Source: Clostridium sp. 28_12 (GTDB lineage Bacteria; Bacillota; Clostridia; TANB77; CAG-508). From it: a stretch of 20,446 nt of DNA. The stretch covers positions 18,743-39,188 of the forward strand of contig MNRR01000036.1 of assembly GCA_001916055.1 (NCBI GenBank), given 5' to 3'. How positions within the stretch are numbered: the stretch's first letter is position 1; the number at the start of each line of letters is the position of its first letter. The notes below the pieces were generated by a model. That model was given only the letters and a program-made list of their open reading frames with translations. It was not told the DNA's origin and did no database searches. Position numbers and translations under genes: made by a program. Below are positions 6,781-15,207 of the stretch, piece by piece.

Positions 6781-8581
6781 ATTCTTCAAAAATTTTATCG
6801 AATTCTTCACCTTCGATTTTTTCTTTTTCTAATAATACTCCTGCAACTGCATGAAGTTTGTCAACATGTGCGCTTAAAATTTCTACTGCTCTATTATATG
6901 CTCTATCAACTATTTTCTTAACTTCTTCGTCAATTATGTTTGCTGTTTCTTCTGAATAATCTTTAGTTTGTGCAAAATCTCTACCTAAGAATACTTCTCC
7001 CTGGCCTCCACCAAACATTATTGCTCCAACTCTATCACTCATACCATATTTTGTTACCATATTTCTTGCTATTTGTGATGCTCTTTCTATATCATTACTT
7101 GCACCTGTTGATATATCATTTAAGATAAGTGCTTCTGCAACTCTACCACCTAATAATGATACTATATTTTCTTCCATTTCTGTTTTTGACATGAATGATT
7201 TGTCTTCTGTTGGTCTATACATTGTATATCCACCAGCCATACCACGTGGTACTATAGAAATTTGATGTACTGGGTCCTGTGTTGGTAAATATCTGCTTAC
7301 AACCGCATGACCAGCTTCATGATATGCAACTAATCTGTTTTCTTTTTCGCTTCTTACTCTTGTTTTCTTTTCAGGTCCCATAGTTACTTTTACCATAGCA
7401 TCTTCTATTTCTTTCATTCCTATTTCTTTATAGTTTCTTCTAGCTGCTAATAATGCTGCTTCATTTAATACATTTTCTAAGTCTGCTCCTGCAAAACCTG
7501 ATGTATTTTTTGCTATTACTCTTAAATCTACATCTTCTGCTAATTTCTTTTTGCGTGCATGAACTTCTAATATCTGTTCTCTTGCTTTTACGTCTGGACT
7601 TCCAACTACTATTTGTCTATCAAATCTTCCTGCTCTTAATAATGCTTTATCTAATACGTCTGGTCTATTTGTTGCTGCTAAGATTATTACACCTTCATTA
7701 TCTGAGAATCCATCCATTTCAACTAATAATTGATTTAAGGTTTGTTCTCTTTCATCATGTCCTCCACCTAATCCAGCACCTCTTTGTCTACCAACTGCAT
7801 CGATTTCATCTATAAATATTATACATGGTGCATTTTTCTTTGCTTGTTCAAATAAATCTCTTACTCTTGATGCACCAACACCAACAAACATTTCTACGAA
7901 GTCTGAACCACTTATTGAATAAAATGGCACTCCTGCTTCTCCTGCTACTGCTTTTGCTAATAATGTTTTACCTGTTCCTGGTTGACCTACTAATAATACT
8001 CCTTTTGGAATTCTTGCTCCCATGTCTGTAAATTTCTTTGGATTTTTTAAGAACTCTACAATCTCTTCTAATTCTTCTTTTTCTTCATCAACACCTGCAA
8101 CATCATCAAATGTTATTCTATTCTTTTCTCCTGCATTTACTAATCTTGCTCTGCTTTTTCCAAATGTCATATTTTTTGTTGCACCTTGGTTATTTCCACT
8201 CATCATCATAAACCAGAAAATAAAGAATATTATTAGTAATCCAAATGGTGTTATTAAGTTTAATATAACAATCCAAACAGATTCTTTTTCTTCATCTAGT
8301 GTGAAGTCTCCTGTTTTTAAATATTCTTCAGTATATGACATAAAACTATCTAAACTTGGAATACTTACTTCTTTTTCTGATTTTGAATTTTTTAATTTTA
8401 CTGATGCTGTACTACCGGTAGAAGAGATTTTTATACTTTCTACTTCTTTATTAGTAATATTTGTTACTAGTTCCGAATATGTCATTTTTGAATTATTATT
8501 TTCCATTATTGATGATAATAGTACTATTACTATTACTCCTATTATTAACCACATGGCTAATGTTTTTATTCCTTTTTTCAT
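6779..8581 (-). CDS. ftsH: ATP-dependent membrane zinc metalloprotease FtsH
   Basis: 600 residues, standard for FtsH. In order: membrane helix about 8-25; extracytoplasmic domain 27-100; second helix about 102-127; AAA+ module with Walker A GQPGTGKT (199-206), pore loop MFVG (231-234), Walker B IIFIDEIDA (254-262) and second region of homology TNRPDVLDKALLRAGRFDRQ (304-323). The M41 protease domain has HEAGH (421-425) and D497 in SNDIERA as third zinc ligand. It is a hexameric membrane protease that degrades misfolded membrane proteins and short-lived regulators; in Bacillus it also affects sporulation through Spo0E-type phosphatases. An AGGAGG site lies six bases before ATG 8581. Its own promoter lies in the 123-base gap after tilS. 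All key residues are present. Confidence 0.97.
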   Translation of the reverse strand: MKKGIKTLAMWLIIGVIVIVLLSSIMENNNSKMTYSELVTNITNKEVESIKISSTGSTASVKLKNSKSEKEVSIPSLDSFMSYTEEYLKTGDFTLDEEKESVWIVILNLITPFGLLIIFFIFWFMMMSGNNQGATKNMTFGKSRARLVNAGEKNRITFDDVAGVDEEKEELEEIVEFLKNPKKFTDMGARIPKGVLLVGQPGTGKTLLAKAVAGEAGVPFYSISGSDFVEMFVGVGASRVRDLFEQAKKNAPCIIFIDEIDAVGRQRGAGLGGGHDEREQTLNQLLVEMDGFSDNEGVIILAATNRPDVLDKALLRAGRFDRQIVVGSPDVKAREQILEVHARKKKLAEDVDLRVIAKNTSGFAGADLENVLNEAALLAARRNYKEIGMKEIEDAMVKVTMGPEKKTRVRSEKENRLVAYHEAGHAVVSRYLPTQDPVHQISIVPRGMAGGYTMYRPTEDKSFMSKTEMEENIVSLLGGRVAEALILNDISTGASNDIERASQIARNMVTKYGMSDRVGAIMFGGGQGEVFLGRDFAQTKDYSEETANIIDEEVKKIVDRAYNRAVEILSAHVDKLHAVAGVLLEKEKIEGEEFDKIFEE

Positions 8582-8613
8582 TTAAGTCCTCCTATTCAAT
8601 ATTATCATTTGCA

Positions 8614-8642
8614 ACTATAACATACCTTTTTTATTTTTTCAA
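8614..8642 (-). promoter_or_regulatory. Sigma-A-type promoter of ftsH
   Basis: On the minus strand TTGAAA (8642-8637) and TATAGT (8619-8614) are exactly 17 bases apart, about 33 bases upstream of the ftsH start. No clear terminator for tilS is visible in this gap, so ftsH may also receive read-through from the gdpP operon. Confidence 0.6.
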
Positions 8643-8704
8643 TACTTTTTGCGTGACTTTTTTGTGTCCTTTTGGTTACATTTTTCTAGTTTTCTTGCGG
8701 TTTT

Positions 8705-9706
8705 TTAATTTTTATACGTGTTTTGTTTTATAAAAAAAATTTTTTTATCTTTAACTAATACTTTCAAATTTTTATTTGGTGTCAAGAATTTGTTTCCCAC
8801 ATTATTTTGACACAATTTTATTATGTCTTCAATATGTATTTTTTCTATCCCTTGTGTTGAACCCATTAGCTCTTTTGTAGTATATAATATAAGTCTATTT
8901 TTTATAACTTTATCTTGTTTATTAAATTCTTTCAAATTCAACGTTATTTGTTCTTTTTCTTTTGCAATTAGTATTTTTTCAAAAGCTTTTTGTGTTTGTA
9001 ATTCAATATAATTACTTTCATCAGCAGCAAGGTCAGATAATCTACTTAAAGTTTGAATTATATTCGGATTAAATTCCTTTTTAATATACGGAATTACAAT
9101 ATTTCTAATTTTGTTTCTTGTATATTCATTTTCAAAATTGGTTTTATCTATTCTCGGATTTAATTTTTTATCTTCGCAATATTGTTCTATTTCCGTACGT
9201 TCACACTCTAATAGAGGTCTAATATATTTATTATCTCTTATAGGTTCAATACCTTTAAGGCCTGAAAGTCCACTTCCCCTAAGCAAATGCATTATTATTG
9301 TTTCAATTTTATCGTTTTTATTATGTGCAATTGCAATTTTATTCGATTCTGTTTTTTGCAAAACTTCTTCAAAGAAGTCATAACGCACTTTGCGTCCAGC
9401 TTCTTCTGTTCCTATTTTCTTTTCACTCGCAATTTTTTGTACATCAGCTCTTTTTACAAAACATTCTATATTATATTTTTTGCAATATTCTTGCACATAT
9501 TTTTCATCATCAATTGCTTCTTCTCTAATCATATGATTAATATGTGCAACATATATTTCAAATTCAATAATTTGTTCTTCTTTTACCTCTCTTAAATTGT
9601 CTAACATACAAATTGAATCTGGACCACCTGATACCCCTAAAACAATTTTATCTCCATCTACTATTAAATTATATTTTCTTATTGTTTCTAGTACTTTTTG
9701 ATTCAT
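8705..9706 (-). CDS. tilS: tRNA(Ile)-lysidine synthase, short form
   Basis: 333 residues. The PP-loop ATP site SGGPDS is at 26-31, and the family segments AHINHMIREEA (54-64), EEAGRKVRYDFFEE (101-114) and AHNKNDKIETIIMHLLRGSG (127-146) follow. The helical substrate-binding domain runs from about 210 to 325. TilS ligates lysine to C34 of the AUA-reading isoleucine tRNA, making it read AUA, an essential step given the AUA-rich codon use here. The protein lacks the roughly 75-residue ferredoxin-like C-terminal domain of the longer 420-470-residue forms; the short layout is known from Aquifex. The frame begins five bases after the dnaB stop. The nearest AGGAG is 18 bases from the ATG and inside dnaB, so translation is probably coupled. 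The hpt gene that often lies between tilS and ftsH is absent. Confidence 0.92.
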   Translation of the reverse strand: MNQKVLETIRKYNLIVDGDKIVLGVSGGPDSICMLDNLREVKEEQIIEFEIYVAHINHMIREEAIDDEKYVQEYCKKYNIECFVKRADVQKIASEKKIGTEEAGRKVRYDFFEEVLQKTESNKIAIAHNKNDKIETIIMHLLRGSGLSGLKGIEPIRDNKYIRPLLECERTEIEQYCEDKKLNPRIDKTNFENEYTRNKIRNIVIPYIKKEFNPNIIQTLSRLSDLAADESNYIELQTQKAFEKILIAKEKEQITLNLKEFNKQDKVIKNRLILYTTKELMGSTQGIEKIHIEDIIKLCQNNVGNKFLTPNKNLKVLVKDKKIFFIKQNTYKN

Positions 9707-9711
9707 AGAAT

Positions 9712-11043
9712 TTAATCATCAAATCTCCTCTCTAAATTTACAAACTTCGTATAATTTCCCATCCATAATAATTCTACTGTTCCTGTTTGTCCACCTCTCT
9801 GTTTTGCAATTATTACTTCTGCTATATCTTTCTTTTCACTTTCTTTATTATAGTAATCGTCTCTATATAAGAACATTACAATATCGGCATCCTGTTCTAT
9901 AGCTCCTGATTCACGCAAGTCTGATAACATAGGTCTGTGGTCAGGTCTTTGTTCTACTGCTCTTGATAACTGTGATAATGCTATTACTGGCACATTAATT
10001 TCTTTTGCTAGTATTTTTAATGATCTACTTATCTCTGAAATTTCTTGCTCTCTGCTTGCTGTTCTCTTATTTCCTTGTACTAATTGTAAGTAATCTATTA
10101 CTACCAAACCTATATTTTTTTCCATTTTCAATTTTCTGCATTTGGTTCTTATTTCCATTACTGAAATACCTGGTGTGTCATCTATATACATTTCTGCTTC
10201 TGATAATGGTCCAATTGCTCCTGCTAATTTTACCCAGTCATCTTCATCTAGTTTTCCTGTTCTAACTTTATTACTATCAACCATTGCTTCACTACACAAA
10301 ATTCTGTTTACTAATTGGTCTTTAGACATTTCCAAGCTGAATATTGCTACTGGTGCATTTCCTCTTAATGCAGCATTTGTTGCTAAATTTAAAGCAAATG
10401 CTGTCTTTCCCATCGCAGGTCTTGCAGCAACTAAAATTAATTCAGAGCCATGTAATCCAGCTGTTTTATAATCTAATTCTGCAAATCCAGTAGGCACACC
10501 TGTTATATGTTGTTTTCTGTTATATAATTCTTCCAATTTAGTAAAGCTTTCTACCAAAACATCTTTTATAGGTGTATATCCTTTTTGATTTTTACTTTGC
10601 ATGATATCAAAAATCTTTTTTTCTGCCCCATCCATTATGTCTTCTACATCTTCTGTTGGGTCATACCCTAGTTCTATTATTTCATTTGCTGTTTTTATTA
10701 AATTTCGCAATATTGATTTTTCTTCTACTATTTTAATATATTTTTGCACATTTGCTGTTGTTGGAACTTTATCAGGCAAACTAGCTAAATATTCATAGCC
10801 ACCAACTTGTTCGAATTTATCCATTGATTCTAATTCGTCTTTTAATGTGATAATATCTATTGGCTCTGATTTGCTATATAAATTCACTATTGCCTGGAAT
10901 ATTATTCTATTATCATCTCTATAAAATGCATCTTCTTTTAATGATTCAATTGCCGCATTTACTGCTTCTTTATCAGTAAGCATACTTCCTAATACAGCTT
11001 GTTCCGCATCTATGTCATGTGGTGGTATTTTTGCTAGCTCCAT
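9712..11043 (-). CDS. dnaB: Replicative DNA helicase (DnaB family; DnaC of Bacillus)
   Basis: 443 residues, normal length. The N-terminal helical domain spans about 7-110 (IDAEQAVLGSMLTD), then a linker, then the RecA-type motor: Walker A ARPAMGKT (207-214), FSLEMS (235-240), Walker B GLVVIDYLQL (312-321), ALSQLSRAVEQR (355-366), SDLRESGAIEQDAD (374-387) with the arginine-finger region, and IIAKQRGGQTGTV (411-423). It is the hexameric helicase that unwinds DNA ahead of the replisome and recruits primase. Start ATG 11043 has GGAAGG 12 bases upstream, 17 bases after the rplI stop. The rplI-dnaB order, with gdpP before it, is the classical Firmicutes arrangement. No intein or insertion interrupts it. 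Confidence 0.96.
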   Translation of the reverse strand: MELAKIPPHDIDAEQAVLGSMLTDKEAVNAAIESLKEDAFYRDDNRIIFQAIVNLYSKSEPIDIITLKDELESMDKFEQVGGYEYLASLPDKVPTTANVQKYIKIVEEKSILRNLIKTANEIIELGYDPTEDVEDIMDGAEKKIFDIMQSKNQKGYTPIKDVLVESFTKLEELYNRKQHITGVPTGFAELDYKTAGLHGSELILVAARPAMGKTAFALNLATNAALRGNAPVAIFSLEMSKDQLVNRILCSEAMVDSNKVRTGKLDEDDWVKLAGAIGPLSEAEMYIDDTPGISVMEIRTKCRKLKMEKNIGLVVIDYLQLVQGNKRTASREQEISEISRSLKILAKEINVPVIALSQLSRAVEQRPDHRPMLSDLRESGAIEQDADIVMFLYRDDYYNKESEKKDIAEVIIAKQRGGQTGTVELLWMGNYTKFVNLERRFDD

Positions 11044-11060
11044 TTTTCTCAGGTTCCTTC

Positions 11061-11507
11061 CTATTTTTCAATTACATCTATTTTTATTTTTCCGTAAACA
11101 CCTTCATATAATTTAACATCTACTATATGAGTTCCTAATGTTTTTATTGTTTCTTTTAAATCAATTTTTTTCTTGTCTATTTTGATACTATGTTGTTTTT
11201 CCAAATTATCTGCAATTTCTTTTGCAGAAACTCCGCCAAATATTTTTCCATTTTCACCTGCTTTTACTTCAACTTTTACCATTATTCTAGTTAACTTATC
11301 AGCAAGCTTTTTTGCTTCTTCCTTTTCTGTATCTTTTTTGAATTGTGTTGAATCTTTTTGAGCTTTTAGTTTGCTCATATTTTCTGCATTAGCTTCAACA
11401 GCTAAATTCTTAGGGAATAAAAAGTTACGAGCATATCCATCTGATGCATTTATAACCTCGTCTTTCTTTCCTACTCCTTTTATATCTGCTTTTAATATAA
11501 CTTTCAT
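11061..11507 (-). CDS. rplI: 50S ribosomal protein L9
   Basis: 148 residues, typical for L9. The N-terminal RNA-binding domain begins MKVILKADIKGVGKKDEV and contains DGYARNFLFPKNLA. A long charged connecting helix covers about 45-75 (KKDTEKEEAKKLADKL). The C-terminal domain contains GKIFGGVSAKEIADNL and ends TLGTHIVDVKLYEGVYGKIK. L9 binds 23S rRNA near the L1 stalk and helps maintain reading frame. The ribosome binding site AAGGAA is ten bases before ATG 11507, and the gene starts 18 bases after the gdpP stop, so it belongs to the gdpP operon. Its residues are strongly lysine-biased, as in the rest of the window. Confidence 0.96.
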   Translation of the reverse strand: MKVILKADIKGVGKKDEVINASDGYARNFLFPKNLAVEANAENMSKLKAQKDSTQFKKDTEKEEAKKLADKLTRIMVKVEVKAGENGKIFGGVSAKEIADNLEKQHSIKIDKKKIDLKETIKTLGTHIVDVKLYEGVYGKIKIDVIEK

Positions 11508-11525
11508 TTATATCACGTTCCTTTT

Positions 11526-13541
11526 CTATTCTTTTTCACTAAAGTATTCATCTATTTTTTGAATAAGTTCTTGTTTTGCTTCTTCAATTGTTACATTCTC
11601 AAGTTGTGCTCCCGCAAGAGTTATGTGACCTCCGCCACCCAGTTTTTCAAGTATAATTTGTACATTTATATCTCCTATTGACCTACCACTTATACAAATT
11701 TTATTTTCCATTGTTCCTAATACAAATGATGCTGTGATATTTCCTATTGTTAATAGTTCATCTGCTGCTTTAGCACAAATTAAACTTGTATCTTTTTCTT
11801 GTACTTCATATGTTGATATTGCAATTGTGTCATGTATTATTTCTGATTTTTTTACTATTTCAGAAATTCTTTTATAACTTTCCAAATCACTTTGGAACCA
11901 TTTTTTAACCTTAATTATATCTATTCCGCACCTGCGTAAGTATGCAGCTGCTTCAAATGTTCTTACACCTGTTTTAAATGTAAAGTTTTTTGTGTCCATC
12001 ATTATACCCGCATATAATGCTTCTGCTTCTATTGTTGGCAACTCAACTTCGTTCTGAGTATATTGAATTAATTCTGTTACTAACTCCGCTGCTGATGAAG
12101 CATATACTTCTTGGAATGTTAAAATACTTTGGCTTATAAAATCAGCACTTCTTCTATGATGGTCTATTACAACTATTTTATTTGTTTTGTCTAATAGTTC
12201 TTCTTGTTCTACATATGATTTTTTATGTGTATCTACAACTACTAATAGTGTTTCTGAATCGATTTCATTTAATGCTGTTTCTTCGCTTATTAATACATTA
12301 TCATATTCTTCTGGTAAACATTCTGTAAATGCTTTTATTGATGGTGATTCTCTATCTGCTACTATATAAGCATCTTTTCTAAGACTTGTTGCTATTCTAT
12401 ATACCCCTAGGGCTGAGCCGATTGCATCTATATCTGGATTTGAGTGTCCCATTATAATTACTTTATCACATTCCATAATTAATTCTTCTAAGGCATGTGC
12501 TACAATTCTTGCTTTTACTTTTGTTCTTTTTTCAACTTCTTCTACTTTTCCGCCAAAGAATTGGTATTTTCCATTTTCTCTTATAACTGCTTGGTCTCCA
12601 CCTCTTCCAAGTATAACATCCATTGCAGCAGAAGCTGATTTATAAACTTCGTTGTCTGTTTTTCCTTCACTTGATATCGCTATACTTAATGTTAATTGTA
12701 TTTTATCTTTTCTTACAATATCTTTGATTGTATCTAAGATAGCAAATTTATCTTCTTTTATTTTTTCTAAATTACGTTGTTCAAATATATATACATATGT
12801 GTCTCTATCTTCTTTTACTAATATTCCATTTGTTTGATTTACCCAATCATATATTGTGCTTTCTACTTTTGCCATTAACTGTGTTTTTTGTTCTGCATTT
12901 ACTCTTTGCATTACTTCTTCATAATTGTCTACCATTATTATTCCAACACATGTACTTTTATCCTTATTTTCTTTTTCTAGTTCATATTTTTCTGTTTCAT
13001 CTATAAAATATAAGATTGCCATATATTCTGCTACTTTTTTTCTTTCACTTCTTTTAGTTTTTGAAAGTTCACATTGTACTTTATATTTTTTCTTTCCAAT
13101 TGTTATATTTTTAATTATTGATTTTCTTCTTTGTTCTTTGTTTTTATCTTTTTCAATTTCTGCCTTTATATCTATTATTAAGTCATTAATATATGTGTTA
13201 ATATCTACATTTGCAAATTCTGTAGCAAACTTTAAACTTTTCCATACTACATTTCCGTCTGTTTCTATTATAATTAATGGAAATGGTGCATTTATTAAGC
13301 TTGTTTTGGCTGCTGAGTCCACTGTTAGTGTTAAGTCTTGCAATTGCTCTGATATTTCGCTTTTTCTTTTATTGTTTGCGAAATATGTATAACCTAATAT
13401 TAATATATATATTACTAATGATGGTACTATTAGGTTTGGCTTCAATATTGAAACTATTACTAATAATATAAATATTATTACTAAGTATATTTTTGTCCTT
13501 GATACTAAATTATCAAATAATTTTCTATTATTTCCTGACAT
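11526..13541 (-). CDS. gdpP: Cyclic-di-AMP phosphodiesterase GdpP (DHH/DHHA1)
   Basis: 671 residues, close to the usual 650-660. Two membrane helices (about 18-33 and 37-55) precede a PAS-like domain (about 75-135), a degenerate GGDEF domain (about 195-330, ending near LGRGGDQAVI) and the catalytic DHH/DHHA1 part. Catalytic motifs are intact: GHSNPDIDAIGS (H366, D370, D372), VVDTHKK (D437), VIDHHRR (D460, H461, H462), MMDT (D516) and the nucleotide-binding GGGGH (635-639). It hydrolyses c-di-AMP to pApA, so it sets levels of a messenger that controls potassium, osmotic balance and cell wall stress. The ribosome binding site AAAGGA is seven bases before ATG 13541. First gene of the gdpP-rplI-dnaB-tilS operon, with a strong promoter at 13576-13604. 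Confidence 0.95.
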   Translation of the reverse strand: MSGNNRKLFDNLVSRTKIYLVIIFILLVIVSILKPNLIVPSLVIYILILGYTYFANNKRKSEISEQLQDLTLTVDSAAKTSLINAPFPLIIIETDGNVVWKSLKFATEFANVDINTYINDLIIDIKAEIEKDKNKEQRRKSIIKNITIGKKKYKVQCELSKTKRSERKKVAEYMAILYFIDETEKYELEKENKDKSTCVGIIMVDNYEEVMQRVNAEQKTQLMAKVESTIYDWVNQTNGILVKEDRDTYVYIFEQRNLEKIKEDKFAILDTIKDIVRKDKIQLTLSIAISSEGKTDNEVYKSASAAMDVILGRGGDQAVIRENGKYQFFGGKVEEVEKRTKVKARIVAHALEELIMECDKVIIMGHSNPDIDAIGSALGVYRIATSLRKDAYIVADRESPSIKAFTECLPEEYDNVLISEETALNEIDSETLLVVVDTHKKSYVEQEELLDKTNKIVVIDHHRRSADFISQSILTFQEVYASSAAELVTELIQYTQNEVELPTIEAEALYAGIMMDTKNFTFKTGVRTFEAAAYLRRCGIDIIKVKKWFQSDLESYKRISEIVKKSEIIHDTIAISTYEVQEKDTSLICAKAADELLTIGNITASFVLGTMENKICISGRSIGDINVQIILEKLGGGGHITLAGAQLENVTIEEAKQELIQKIDEYFSEKE

Positions 13542-13564
13542 ACTGTCATCCTTTCTTACCTTTT

Positions 13565-13581
13565 TATACTATTTTAGTATA
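13565..13581. promoter_or_regulatory. Perfect palindrome overlapping the gdpP -10 region
   Basis: TATACTA, three bases, then TAGTATA. The left minus-strand arm contains the -10 hexamer, and the right arm covers the expected transcription start. It could be an operator for a dimeric repressor or a small hairpin at the 5' end of the transcript. AT-rich DNA produces such palindromes by chance, so function is only inferred. Confidence 0.35.
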
Positions 13582-13604
13582 CTTCTAAATAGCCATTTTG
13601 TCAA
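13576..13604 (-). promoter_or_regulatory. Sigma-A-type promoter of the gdpP-rplI-dnaB-tilS operon
   Basis: On the minus strand an exact TTGACA (13604-13599) and TATACT (13581-13576) are 17 bases apart. The gdpP start is about 35 bases downstream of the -10. This is the strongest-looking promoter in the window apart from that of rpsU. Confidence 0.8.
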
Positions 13605-13640
13605 GTTTTTGCACCCTCGTACAAACTTATTATTAATCTC

Positions 13641-13738
13641 AAAAATAAAGTGTATAAGTTTTACTACCATTTTATGATATAATACCTCTTAAGTAGGTAT
13701 AAAACACATATCATATTTAACTTACACACTTTATTTTT
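13641..13738 (-). repeat. 98-nt nested inverted repeat (terminator or structured RNA) after the HopA1-like gene
   Basis: The outer arms are 20 bases each (13641-13660 and 13719-13738), complementary except for one position that becomes a G-U pair only in minus-strand RNA. Inside are an 8-bp pair (13673-13680 with 13708-13715) and a 6-bp pair ATACCT/AGGTAT (13682-13687 with 13695-13700). The 3' arm on the minus strand ends in five T. It lies between the stop of the upstream cassette and the gdpP promoter, so terminator function is plausible, but it is much larger than the other terminators here. No clear target-site duplication flanks it. The rest of 13542-13825 holds the gdpP promoter and AT-rich sequence with a weak 8-bp all-AT hairpin at 13776-13800. 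Confidence 0.6.
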
Positions 13739-13825
13739 ATAATATTTTCTTTTTTATATTTGATTTTTATCTGTTATAAATATCCATTTCCAATATTTAT
13801 CCACTCTATTGTAAAACATCTATTT

Positions 13826-15160
13826 TCATCTTCCCTTTGTGATTCCTCTAAATATAACTTGTTCATCTCCCATATCTTTTTTATTCTGTGCTTTTTTATC
13901 TTGTTTTTTTAATTTAATAGCAATTGTATCTTTCAATCTATTCATCATATCTTTCACTTCCAAAATACTAATGTGTGATTTCCTTATGCTTTTCTTTACA
14001 TCATGGATTTTTAATATTGCATTTATATTTTTAGGTGAATATGGATTCATTTTAGTTAATACTTTTTTGATATCTTTCTTTACACATATTTTATCTTTTG
14101 AATACCCCATTTCTTCTGCTTGTATAGCTATTTCTTCTTTTAGTTGTTCCAACATCCCCATTTCTATATTATTGTTATTATTTAGCTTTTTTTCTCCGCA
14201 AACCTTATCTAATGCTTTTAAACAAATATTACTCATTGCTACATTATAAGAAGTTTCACCTTCTAGATGATCTGTAGCCACTCCTATCCAATTTTCAAAC
14301 ATTCCAACCATCATGGGTGGTTGTTCAAATATTAACTCAGGATTTTCTTTTCTTATCTCATGCAATATTTCCAAATAATCTTGTACATGTTTTAATTCAG
14401 AGTATATACATAACTTATCACTTCTTTCTAAGTCATCTTTATCTGGATTAACTACTTTAAAGTAATAGTTTATATTTCTTGCCTCACACCTATCTCTAAA
14501 CATAGATGCTACTTTACATGTATCATCTCCTGCATTTATATAAAATTTTAGTTCATTTTTTTCATTTTTTTTATCTAAATCCATTTTCTTTTCAGAATTT
14601 ACATGAAATCCCATTACATTTTCTTTATCTAATAAATATTCTTCTATCACTCTTTTTAATACAACAAATGGTGCTAATGAGTATATTTCTTCATCTGAAT
14701 AAAACTTCTTTGCATCTTTATACCATTGCTCAGGATCTACTCTCTTATATATCTCTTTATTCAAATTCTCTTTAGGTATTTGCAATATCCATTTGCATTT
14801 TTTTAATGTATTCTTTCCTTTTTCATCTGATATACCTTCTATTTTTTTTTCTAATTCGTCGTATGTAGGACATTCTTTAAATACATTTTTTAATATTAAA
14901 GAATTTTCTCCAAAAAGCTCTTCATTCAAATTAATTCTTTTCTCTATATTTTTATATAGTTCATCCCTTGTTGGTTTTACTATTAAATTTTCATAATCTT
15001 TAATATATTTTTCTTTATCAAAATATCTATTTTTTATTCCACTTATAAGTCTATTATATATTTCTCGTTTTGGAGCATCGCTTTTTATATAAAAATCAAT
15101 TAGCTGTATTAGTTTTTCGCTATCCTCCATTGGATTTTCTATACTGTCATACAGATTCAT
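13826..15160 (-). CDS. Uncharacterised protein with HopA1-like central domain
   Basis: 444 residues from ATG 15160, seven bases after GGGAGGG; a TTG at 15166 sits against that site and is less likely. No signal peptide or membrane helix, so probably cytosolic. Residues about 1-180 are helical and charged. Residues about 204-318 (ELKFYINAGDD, NYYFKVVNPDKDDLERSDK, CIYSELKHVQDYLEILHEI, PPMMVGMFENWIGVATD, SYNVAMSNICLKAL) resemble, from memory, the HopA1 type III effector family, including the pattern FKV, D-hydrophobic-IY, PP and a final SxN/SxG-R-like helix. That family includes phosphothreonine-lyase-like enzymes in class V lanthipeptide pathways. No kinase, precursor peptide or secretion gene is seen nearby, so a role in peptide modification is unproven. 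Residues 330-444 are lysine-rich and helical. Last gene of a block with the 152-residue protein and the DUF2207 gene. Confidence 0.6.
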   Translation of the reverse strand: MNLYDSIENPMEDSEKLIQLIDFYIKSDAPKREIYNRLISGIKNRYFDKEKYIKDYENLIVKPTRDELYKNIEKRINLNEELFGENSLILKNVFKECPTYDELEKKIEGISDEKGKNTLKKCKWILQIPKENLNKEIYKRVDPEQWYKDAKKFYSDEEIYSLAPFVVLKRVIEEYLLDKENVMGFHVNSEKKMDLDKKNEKNELKFYINAGDDTCKVASMFRDRCEARNINYYFKVVNPDKDDLERSDKLCIYSELKHVQDYLEILHEIRKENPELIFEQPPMMVGMFENWIGVATDHLEGETSYNVAMSNICLKALDKVCGEKKLNNNNNIEMGMLEQLKEEIAIQAEEMGYSKDKICVKKDIKKVLTKMNPYSPKNINAILKIHDVKKSIRKSHISILEVKDMMNRLKDTIAIKLKKQDKKAQNKKDMGDEQVIFRGITKGR

Positions 15161-15207
15161 TTTCAATCCCTCCCTATATATTTTTTCTTGTTCATCAAAA
15201 TTGTTTT

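Noticed and set aside
8582..8704. Search for a hidden hpt gene or a TilS C-terminal remnant between tilS and ftsH
   Set aside because: Only 123 bases are present, holding the ftsH promoter and ribosome binding site, with no coding text in any frame.
7453..8733. Several open frames on the plus strand, opposite ftsH and other genes
   Set aside because: They are very rich in Leu, Phe and Ser because they read the complement of lysine- and glutamate-rich genes. None has a credible domain, and the minus-strand genes are unambiguous.
12925..13392. 155-codon plus-strand open frame opposite gdpP
   Set aside because: It lies wholly inside the intact gdpP frame and has the same leucine/serine/phenylalanine shadow composition.
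13776..13800. Hairpin with an 8-bp all-AT stem
   Set aside because: Weak pairing, no T run on the gene-bearing strand, and such stems are common by chance in AT-rich DNA.
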